Assembly: GCA_033060915.1 (NCBI GenBank)
Contig: CM065392.1
Coordinates: forward strand, 12,732,001 to 12,796,000
Length of the DNA: 64,000 nucleotides
Source: Euryodendron excelsum
Taxonomy: Eukaryota > Streptophyta > Magnoliopsida > Ericales > Pentaphylacaceae
Direction of reading: 5' to 3'
Shown: piece after piece, positions 52,871-61,979 of the stretch
How the letters are laid out: each line of letters opens with the position of its first letter
How positions within the stretch are numbered: the first letter of the stretch is position 1
The notes under the pieces: generated by a model
The model's input: the letters and a program-made list of their open reading frames with translations, nothing else
Told to the model about the DNA's origin: nothing
The model's database searches: none
Translations under genes and position numbers: made by a program

Positions 52871-55800
52871 AAATTGATCAAGCCTTCGTCCTTTGGAGTG
52901 AGAGATTTGAATTGAGCCTCATCACCAGTCATGTGTGTCGCGCCCAGATTTTTCGCACTCGAGGAATACTCACCCAAGCGGGAAAAATGCTGTACTCTCT
53001 CGTTAGAACTCACCCTCCTAGAAGAATGAGTGTGACTAGGTTTGAATTGAAAATAGGTTTGAATAAAGGGCTTTTGAAAAACATTTGGAGTCGCCACCTA
53101 ACTTGATTAAGGTGAGTTAGGTCATCTAAAAACTAAGCATAATCCGAAGACTACACTTAGGGTTTTGAAAAACGATTTTGAAAATATCACCTCCAGAGAG
53201 GGTTTTTAAGAAAACAGGTTGTTTGGCAACCTTTGGAAAACATTTAGCCCTTTTTTTAGAAAAAATAACTCCTTTTTGGTCTTTCGAAAACAGTGATCTA
53301 GGTTCGGAGGTTGGTTACGTGTAGGGAAGACGCACTAAGCTATCACCCTACCCCGCCCTTTCGGTACCTACATGTCAATCTACCCTAGATTCACCTATGA
53401 GAGTCTTCGACTAACTATAGTTCAACCCTATTCACTTTAGAAAAACAATGTTTAAAAACTAATATGATGCATGATATGCAAGCAATAGAAAAGAATTGAA
53501 AAATAGATTTGAAAAGAGATTGCTTTGATTTGAAAATAGATTTGAAGAAATAGAATTGAAATTGAAAAGTTTGAAAATTGAAAATAGAAGTTTGAAAATT
53601 GAAATTTTGAAATTGGAATTTGAAAATTGATTGGAATTTGAAATGTGGAAAGAATTTGGAAACCACACCCATGAGGGTGGAATTGAAAGTTTGAAAAGTA
53701 TTGTGACCGCACCTATGAAGGTTGCCTACGTATCCCTTTGGGGGAATCAGGTCAGTCGTAGTTCGGACCGGAGTCCGATTGAAAATAGAAGGTTTGATTT
53801 GAAGAAGGAGATTGGATTGGAAATTGAATTTGATTTGAAATTAGAAGAGAGGATTGGAAATTGAAATTGAAGAGATTGGACTTTCAGTAGAAGATTGAAA
53901 ATTGGAAATTGGAATTTTAGAATTGAAAAGATTGAATTTTGATTTGAAAAGATAGATTTGGACTTGTTTGGGAAAGAGAAGGTTTAAGAAACCTAAACTT
54001 AGGAAAGAGAGGAGACTTAGGAAAGATTTGACTTGACTTGGAAGGTTTGGGAATTTAGAAAAGATTGGATTTAGGAAATATTTGAATTAGGAAAGTGTTA
54101 TTTTTGGAAAGTTTCATTTTTGGAAAGTTTTAGGTTTAAGAAAGTTTCAACTTAGGAAACTTTTGAATTAGGAAAGTTTTCAAATTAGGAGAATTTCGAA
54201 TTTAGAAATGTTTGAAAAAGGGAAGTTTTGATTTTGGAAAGTTTTGAAATTAGGAAAGTTTGGAAATTGGAAAGTTTGAACTTAGGAAAGCTTTGAATTT
54301 AGAAAGTTTTGAAATAGGAAAGGTTTTCAAGTTAGGAAAGTTCCCAAATTAGTAAAGTTTTGAAATAGGGAAGTTTTGAAAAATTGGAGAGTTTAGAATT
54401 TGGAAAGGTTCGAAAAAGGAAAGTTTTCAATTTAGGAAATGTTTGAATTAAGAAAGACGTTTTGAGTTTGGAAAGATTTGAAGTTTAAGAAAGTTTAGAA
54501 TTTAGAAAGTTTTTAGGTTTAGAAAGATTTGAACTTAAGAAAGTTTTGAATTTAGGAAGTTTTGAATTTGAAAAGATTTGAAACTTAGGGTTTTAGAAAA
54601 TCTTGAGATTAGGAAAGGTTTGAGTTTAGAAAAGGTTTGAAAAATTAGATTTGAAAAGTTGAAATTTGGAAAAGGGGTAGAATTAGGAAAGGATTGAATT
54701 AGGAAAGATTTTTATGTTCAAGTTTTGGGAACTTAAGGTTTAGGAAAGTGGAAGTTTAGGAAAGATTTAGATTTTAAAATTTAAGGAAAGATTTAAAGTT
54801 TAGGTTTAGGGAACTTATGGTTTAGAAAGGAATTGAATTAAGAAAGGTTTGGATTAGGAGAGGATTGAATTTGGTTTCTAAAAGAGAAAGGTTGGATTTT
54901 GTTTCCAAAAACGGAGGACAGGATCGAGTTTCCTAAACTGGGAGATTGGATTTGGTTTCCTAAAGGGGAGACAGGATTTGGGAAGGATTTATAAAAGGAG
55001 ATTCTAGAAACCCTAGATTTGAAAAATTATAGTTTTGACGTAGAAAATAGGTTTTGGAAACATGTATATTTTTTATGTGAAAACATGAGGTTTTGGAAAC
55101 CTAGGTTTGAGGCAAAGGTTGAAAACCATGTTTTTGGGAAGAAAATTAGGGTTTCCTAATTGCGAGTTCTAGGGCTTGACTTGGGCTCTAAGGAAAGAGT
55201 TTTTGGAAAAGTGCGTTTTTGGAAACGAAGGTTTTTCTAGAAAGGAATCCTAGGGAGGAGTTTTTGGAAAGTGAATTTGGAAAGAGAGTTTTTGGAAAAA
55301 GATTTTAAAGAGAAGGAGTTTTGGAAAGTGTGTTTTTAGAAACGTGTTTTTTGGAAGGAAAATCCTAAAGGGGAATTTCTAGAAGGGAGATTTTGAAAAA
55401 GAGAGTTTTTGGAAAGATTTTTAGGGAGCGTTTTTAGAAAGTGAATTTTTTTAGGAAAGAGAGTTTTGGAAAGGAGTTGAAAAAAAGGGGGTTTTGAAAA
55501 ATAGATTTTGGAGAGAGTTTTTAGAAAACCATTTTGGAGAGGAGAGTTTCAGGAAAGTATGTTGAAGAAGGGATTTTTAGAAGGAAATTCTTAGAGAGAG
55601 AGAGAGTTTTTGGAAAGTACAAAAACATCTCACTTTCCTAAAGCGATTCTAGCCATAAGAGGGCTAGAACCACTTTAAGAAAGTGGTTTTGAAAACAAAG
55701 TTTGAAAATATAGGCCAAAAGGCCACTTTTAATATAACACTTTCCTAAAGCAACCCTAGCCATGGAAAGGCTAGAATCGCCCTAGAATTGTGGTTTCGAA

Positions 55801-56507
55801 AACAAGTTTTTGAAAAAGAGATTTTGATGCAATTTTGAAAACAAGTTTGAAAACGATTTTTTTGAAAACAACTTTTTGAAAACGAATTTTTGGAAAATGC
55901 AAGACTATGATATGCACAACGCAATTTGGGGTCGTGAACATACAAGGTTAAGGCTTCACCACATAATCAATGGGGCCGGACCCACGTGGTCTTTGGTTAG
56001 ACTAGAAGAAAGCCCCCGACACGGTGACTCTCCCATAGTCCAATCCTACACATGGACCGGGAATCCCCTTGTTTCAAGCATGCAAAGAAAGGGGGGGAAA
56101 GAGATGGGGGATTAAAATAGAGAAAACCCAAGTGGGTTGGAGAGAGAAGAGAGAGGGGGAAAGTGCAGAAAATTAAATAGGGAGCCTACCTTGTTTCTTG
56201 TTTATTTTGCGCGCTGTGCAGTCTTCGGTCTTCGGTCTTTGGTCTTGATCTTCACCCTTCAGTCTTCAAGGGTTGTCTTCAAGCTTTGGATGGCTGCTCT
56301 TCAAGTCTTGAGAGAGTGGTTGAAGGCTAGTGTATGAGTGTATAGGGGTGTGTATAAGTGTATAGGAGGCTAGGGTTTGTGTATAGTGGCTAGGGTTTGG
56401 AAAACCTAGGGAGGCTAGGGTTTTTGGAGGTGCTCGAGCTCTGTGTATCGAATTGTGTGATTTCTAGGTTAAGTTTGCAGACCTTTTTCACGTTGAACGA
56501 GGCTCTG

Positions 56508-56515
56508 TATTTATA
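56508..56515 (-). promoter_or_regulatory. TATA box of LTR D
   Basis: Minus-strand TATAAATA in the context CTATAAATACAGAGCCTC, as in LTR A. AAACCCTAGC telo-box copies follow at about 56340-56430 on the same strand. Confidence 0.75.
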
Positions 56516-56530
56516 GAAGTTGGACAAGCC

Positions 56531-56629
56531 TGGCGCCTGTTGCAGTGGCGCTAGGGCAAAATTTACACTGGCGCCACTAGGAGTGGCGCCAGGCCATTTT
56601 TTGGCTTGGCGCCACTGCTAGTGGTGCCA
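56531..56629. repeat. GC-rich palindromes in LTR D
   Basis: Two 23-base palindromes with arms TGGCGCCACT (56569-56591 and 56607-56629) and a diverged one at about 56531-56552. On the minus strand they lie just upstream of the TATA box, matching LTR A. Confidence 0.85.
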
Positions 56630-57462
56630 GCCATTTAGGAAACAATTAAGGTCGGCAAGCAACGTATCTTTGACTAGATTTGGGCGCCTGTACTAGTGAC
56701 TACCATGTAAACTTTAGCCTAGCTTCACTAGGAGTGACTCCGGAAAGTCTAAGAATGATTTGAAGGAGCCGGGAGTGACCCGGAAGGCTAGAAAGGAGAA
56801 GGAACACCTGAAATAGTGTCCTGGAGATATTTGACTTGAAAATTGAGGATAAGGTGGGTCGGAAAGGTTGACCGGGCCTTTAGGGGCAAAACGGTCAATC
56901 GGGCCGGAAACTGCCGGGGCGAACCCGGATTGTCCCGGAAGAAGACTTGGGATCAGGAAACATTATTTAGAATGTTCCCAGAGGTTGCCGGTTTGATTCC
57001 CAGGGCCGGCGTGTTCGGAAATGGAGACCGGCCCACCAGGGGCAAAACGGTCATTTTGCATCGGGTTTGCCGGAACTGACTCGGAATGGTCCGGAAAGGT
57101 AAAGGAAGGTCGAGAACACTATAAAAAGTATTCTCGGGACATTACCGGTTTGATACCCAGAGCCGGTGTGGTCGAAGAAGGAGACCGGCCCTCTAGGGGC
57201 AAAACGGTCATTTTGTACCGGGTTGGCCGGAACAGACTCGGAATGGTCCGGAAAGGTAAGGGAAGGTTGCGAATACTATAAAAAGTATTCTCAGGAGGTT
57301 ACCGATTTGATACCCAGAGCCGGTGTGGTTCCCGGGACGTTCGGATGCCTAGGGGCAAAATGGTCATGTTGACCGAAAAGTCTCGGAAAAGGTCCTAAGG
57401 GTAGTTTGGTCCTTTTCCACCGAAGTGAGCTAACAGACACGGGTGTTGACCTAGGTTTTGAG

Positions 57463-58196
57463 TGTTTTCGCCACTCTAACGGTGTGAGTATTTCCGCTAC
57501 TCGGACGGGGTCGAAGATTTGTGAGTATTTCCGCTACTCGGACGGGGTTGAGTATTTTCGCTACTCGGACGGGATTGATGATTTGGGAGTATTTCCGCTA
57601 CTCTAACGGTTGAGTATTTCCGCTACTCTAACGGCTCTGTGAGTATTTCCGCTACTCTAACGGTTGAGTATTTCCGCTACTCTAACGACTCTGTGAGTAT
57701 TTCCGCTACTCTAACGGTTGAGTATTTCCGCTACTCTAACGGTTCTGTGAGTATTTCCGCTACTCTAACGATTCTATGAGTATTTCCGCTACTCTAACGG
57801 TTCTGTGAGTATTTCCGCTACTCTAACGGTTCTGTGAGTATTTCCGCTACTCTAACAGTTTTATGAGTAGTTTTGTTACTCGGACCGTCTCGAGGAATAA
57901 ACTGTCTCGAGAGAGGGATTGGAAAGGGGTCTTATCGTCTCCGAAGAGACGTGCCTAGATTGGAACAGTCTCGAGGAATAAACTGTCTCGAGAGAGGGAT
58001 TGGAAAGGGGTCTTACCGTCTCCGAAGAGACGTGCCTGGGTTTTGAGTGTTTCCGCCACTCTGACGGTTTTGTGAGTGTTTCCGCCACTCTGACGGTTTT
58101 GTGAGTGTTTCCACCACCCTGACGGTTTTGTGAGTGTTTCCGCCACCCTGACGGTTTTGTGAGTGTTTCCGCCACTCTGACGGTTTTGTGAGTAGT
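57463..58196. repeat. Minisatellite in LTR D
   Basis: More than a dozen copies of a unit near 29 bases, GAGTATTTCCGCTACTCTAA plus CGGTTCTGT, form the first block. A second block uses a variant with GTGTTTCCGCCACTCTGACG. Between them is a duplicated segment containing CGTCTCGAGGAATAAACTGT. Related LTRs A and B have only one to three copies of the unit (near 34140-34280 and 36060-36190). Confidence 0.92.
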
Positions 58197-58599
58197 TTTG
58201 CTACTCGGACCGTCTCGAGGAATAAACTGTCTCAAGAGAGGGATTGGAATTGAAATAAGAAAGGACAATGCCCCTAAGGGCATTTTGGTCATTTGGCCTC
58301 TATTCGGGCCTGACAGGCCCGCGAAGCGATGGAAAGACGGGATTTGGACTAGAGGATTGGTTTCGATTGGTCTATGTCCATAATGACCTGAAAACAAGTC
58401 TGGACGGAGTGCAGACTGCCGAGCGGTCAAAAATGGGGTGCTTACAATGTGTCATGAACATCCACTATCCAAGTACCAATAGTCATTCTTGGACTTTGCT
58501 TGAAGACATACCTACAAAGAGAACAACTCAAGCTTTGACTTTTGGTACCCAAATCATCTTAAGTCTTTGGGGTTAGTCTTCAATATTCCTTTTGGAACC

Positions 58600-60091
58600 C
58601 AAACCTTCTTGGTAGGATGTGATTTTTGCATAGGAAACACTAATTTTCCATGCTTAATCTCTTTTGGCAATAAAATCATGTAATTTGTGACTTTCTCACA
58701 GAAGCCTCAAAATGATTTTTGAAATTTTTTTTCTTTTTGCAAGGATTGTGCACAATTCCAGCCTTGTCAAAAGAATATCTTTGTTTTTCAAAAATAGCAT
58801 CCAGTTTTTCTTTCCCTTTAAAACATTTTGCAATAGATTTATCCAAATCTTTCAACTTTTCTTTCAAAACAACATTTTTCTATTTCAAAACCTCATTGAC
58901 ATTTTACAAATCCTTATTGTCCTTTGTGAGAGTGGATACCATCTTTTCGAGAAAAGTGTTTTTTATACTCATATTTTTAAATTTGACAAGTAAATCATCA
59001 AAAGTATCTTGTAACTTATCAAATAAAAAATTAGAAAATTTAGAAGATGATTCCTCTATTTCTTCTTCTTGTGCTATGAGATATAGGTTTGCAACCTCTT
59101 GAGGTTTAACTTCTTTATCTGAACTTGATCCCTCTTCTTCACTCCAAGTGACAGCTAGAGCTCTTTTACTTTTGCCTTTTTTACCTTTCTTTTTTAACAG
59201 AGGACATTTAGCTTTCATGTATCCTGATTTCTTACATACAAAGCAGATAATGGTTGAATACTTGCTGATGGATTCATTCTTTACTTCAGGCTTCTTTTCT
59301 CCTTTTCACATTCTCCTCATGAATCTCTTGAATTTTCTGGTAATGAGGAAAAGATCTTCCTCATTTTCATCTTTACTTTCAAATTCATTTTCTAGAGTAG
59401 TGGACTTAAATGCAATAGATTTCTTTCTCTTATCCTCATCTTCTTGAGCATTTTATTTTTGAGTTAGCTCATAGGTCATGAGAGATCCAAGAAGCCCTTC
59501 AAGTGGCAAAGTGTTGAGATTTTTAGCTTCTTGTATGGCTGTCACCTTTCCTACGCATGTCTTTGACAAATATCTAAAGGATCTTTCTCACTTATTCACT
59601 GTTAGGATACACTCTTGCAAGAGATTTTAAGCCATTAATGATGTCAATGAATCTATTGAACATTTCAGTAATAGACTTATTAGGTTTCATTCTAAATAAT
59701 TCATAAGAATGTTGATTTTGGACTCCTTAATTTGATTGGTCCCTTCATGAGTTACCTCAAGTCTATTCCAAATCTCTTTAGCAGTCTCACAAGTGGAGAT
59801 CCTATTGAATTCATTGGAGTCTAAGGCATAATATAAAATGTTCATAGTCTTGGTATTGGATTGCAAAAGTTTGAAGTTATTCTCATTTCATCCAGTTTTT
59901 GGTTTGGCCATGCCTATCCTTTCAACAGTCTTAGTGGGAATCTTAGGACCATTAACAATGATCCTCCATAATTTGTAGTCAACAGATTAAACATATATTC
60001 TCATTATATTCTTCCAATAATTGTAATTTGGTCCATTGAACATTAGAGGTCTATTGGTAGATTGATCTTCTCCAAGAGAGCTTCCAATCAT
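58600..60091 (-). pseudogene. Copia gag (UBN2 type) with damaged zinc knuckle
   Basis: It starts MIGSSLGEDQSTNRPLMFNG and continues with YNYWKNIMRIYV, typical of copia gag (UBN2 domain). A CX2CX4HX4C zinc knuckle is readable near 59255-59205 as CFVCKKSGYMKAKC, with the histidine replaced by tyrosine. A lysine-rich and then acidic stretch follows (SEEEGSSSDKEV). Stops occur at several places, including soon after MRIYV. Confidence 0.75.
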
Positions 60092-60142
60092 GGTAGTCAA
60101 GGATCAACTCGAAGGTTGTTAAGCCTCTAAAATAGAGTACTA

Positions 60143-60154
60143 GCTCTAATACCA
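60143..60154 (-). promoter_or_regulatory. Primer-binding site of the copia element
   Basis: The minus strand reads TGGTATTAGAGC two bases inside the 5' LTR end (CCCACA). It differs by one base from TGGTATCAGAGC, the usual site complementary to initiator methionine tRNA in plant copia elements. It confirms the direction of the element and the LTR border at 60157. Confidence 0.8.
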
Positions 60155-60156
60155 AT

Positions 60157-61667
60157 TGTGGGTCCAAATATGCAACCTGAGAAGGGAGGGGGTTGAATTA
60201 GGTTTCTCAAAAATAATCCCAACTAATGTAATTAAAAAACTAATTAAATAATGGAACAGTAACCAAACAATGAATGAACAATACAAGCAAGCTATAAAGT
60301 GTAAGAAAGAAAAGCAAAGCATAAATGAACACCAAGATTTGCTGAGGTACAACTATAATGTGTGACCTACGTCCTTACTCCCAATATCCTCTTAAAAGCT
60401 ATTCTGCTATGCAAAAATCTTTTACACAGCAAGTTCTAGTTGCTCAAGTGCCCATCTCACTTTTAACAAGAGTTCTTTCCAAATTTTCAAAGACCCAAGT
60501 GATTTTGTCCACGCTTCACTCAAACTTATAAATGTTCTTACCAAGAACACTTAAACTTCTAGGTTTACAACTCCACCAAAGTGAAGTAAATGAGATTTAT
60601 ATAATGGATAACTCTTAACAAGAGTAGATAAGCAGGTGTAACTTAATGAATAACCCAAATCACTCGATAAGAACGAGGTAGCAGTTACGGCTCAGAATTT
60701 CTCAGCTTTAATCTTTGATTCAACACTCATAATATTATATTCTTATGTATAAATGTTGTGGGGATCTTGTATTTATATCCTTGCATTGATTCTAACCATT
60801 TGTGGTAGTTCATATTGCATTAAATGCAAAAACGCGCTGACAGAACATTCAAAAAAACTAACCATTGGGCCAAATGTGTCGACCATTTTTGTTATGGTGC
60901 CAGCATCCTTAACCCTCTATCCAAATGTGTCAACCCCTGAAAAATAGGAGTCGACTCTTTTTTTTTTTCCACTAAATTTTATCAAGGCTCTGTCCAAATG
61001 TGTTGACCTTTAAGAAACGATGCGTCAATCCTTTTTTGACCTTCTTCAAGACTTTGCATTCCAGACCAATGTGTCAACTCCTGGAAAGGAGGAATTGACT
61101 TTTTTTACCAGAGACCTCTTATCCAGTGCCATTATCTCAATGTGTTAACCGCTATAATACGTGGGTCGACTTTTTGCCCAGTGACTTCAACTTTTACCAA
61201 CCTTCTTCTATATCTTCAAGGTCTTCAAGAATCATCCAAATAAATCTTCCAAAACTTGAAATGACTTCACCAAAGCATGTTGATTTTTAAGAACACCTTC
61301 AGTCTCTTCGAGATAGATTTAATCTATTTTAATCACTTATAAGGTTCTTCAATCAACATAGCTTCTTTGATTGATCCAAGATTTCTCCAAATCTTCAAGT
61401 AGAGCATCCAAATCTTGTAATCTTCTTTTCAATTGGTCTTCCATCCTTCTAGGACATCTTCAAAATCTTCAAAGTGAGCTTTCATGTCTCGTGTAGATCT
61501 TTAATAAATCTTCATCATCTTTAAGCACCTTCAATCTCTTCGAAATAAAATTATGAACATAATCTTGTTCTAAGGTCTTTGATCAATCAACCATCATAGC
61601 TCAACAACCTTTAATATGTTTGATATGCTTACAACACACAAGATCTTCAATATCTCCAATGTGTCAA
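60157..61667 (-). repeat. 5' LTR of the copia element, truncated
   Basis: It aligns with 30082-31695 in the same orientation, from the GGACCCACA end to the ATCTCCAATGTGTCAA block, then stops. The outermost roughly 100 bases expected from the 3' LTR are missing, because a new element starts at 61668. The missing part may lie beyond the right edge. A likely TATA region is not clear. Confidence 0.82.
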
Positions 61668-61979
61668 TGTAAGAGCCTCCCTTGCTTAACATCATATTTA
61701 GCTTAATTGCATATGATGTAGTGCATGATTTCCTTAATCATGGACCTTGATTAGCATTTTTTAATGAGAGCATGTTATATGACGATTAATTTCTGTTAAG
61801 CATGATCAATTAGCTTAATCCGTGATTAATTAGATTAATTAATCTCCATGCTCAACTTATGGCTAATGATGATTAATTAGCCTAAACATATTTAATTATG
61901 TTAATCATGTGGATTAGTGGTGTGTGGTGAGGCAAGGAGGTGCCAAATGTGCTTCTGTGTGAAATACACTAAGGTGTGT
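61668..61979 (+). mobile_element. Start of another LTR element (partial)
   Basis: It starts TGTAAGAGCCTCCC directly at the breakpoint of the copia 5' LTR. The preceding GTCAA would be the left copy of its target duplication. TG at a breakpoint suggests the 5' end of an LTR. It is cut at 61980 by LTR E. The 312 bases are rich in TTAATTAG steps and non-coding. Family unknown. Confidence 0.4.

Larger units (their letters stand above)
52936..58446 (-). mobile_element. LTR D: complete 5.5-kb Ogre/Tat-like solo LTR
   Basis: On the plus strand it runs from TGTCGCGCCCAGATTTTTCG to ATGGGGTGCTTACA. The target duplication ATGTG is perfect (52931-52935 and 58447-58451). At 5,511 bases it is the best-preserved uninterrupted copy and can serve as the reference for the family. 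No gag, pol, PBS or PPT is present, so it is a solo LTR. Oriented on the minus strand it has, in order, a minisatellite, GC palindromes, TATA box, telo-boxes, the G-poor tract and the GGCGCGACA end. Confidence 0.9.
45732..60091 (-). pseudogene. Sirevirus-like Ty1/copia gag-pol, split by two LTRs
   Basis: Reading leftwards from ATG at 60091: gag (to about 58,600), protease (DSGCS near 58460, continued at 52930), GAG-pre-integrase and integrase (52870-52096, continued 47673-47000), reverse transcriptase (46880-46250) and RNase H (46150-45732, stop at 45732). Copia order (integrase before RT) is clear. LTR D (52936-58446) splits the protease and LTR C (47679-52090) splits the integrase; each leaves a 5-bp duplication, and the frame resumes beyond it. 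There are many in-frame stops, and catalytic residues are changed in integrase, RT and RNase H. The element is therefore long dead. Sirevirus assignment rests on the LTR palindromes, the extra ORF after pol and protein similarity recalled from that lineage. Confidence 0.85.

Noticed and set aside
53415..53712. Overlapping F/Q/I/S-rich open frames
   Set aside because: Low-complexity frames in the G-poor tract of LTR D, also seen in the same place in LTRs A and B (41261-41629, 44720-44926).
57463..58196. Regularly spaced repeats that could be mistaken for a CRISPR array
   Set aside because: The units are contiguous, without unique spacers, and lie inside a plant LTR.
57876..58430. A 184-codon open frame on the minus strand with repeated peptide units
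   Set aside because: It runs through the LTR D minisatellite, and its repeated peptide is only the translated tandem repeat.
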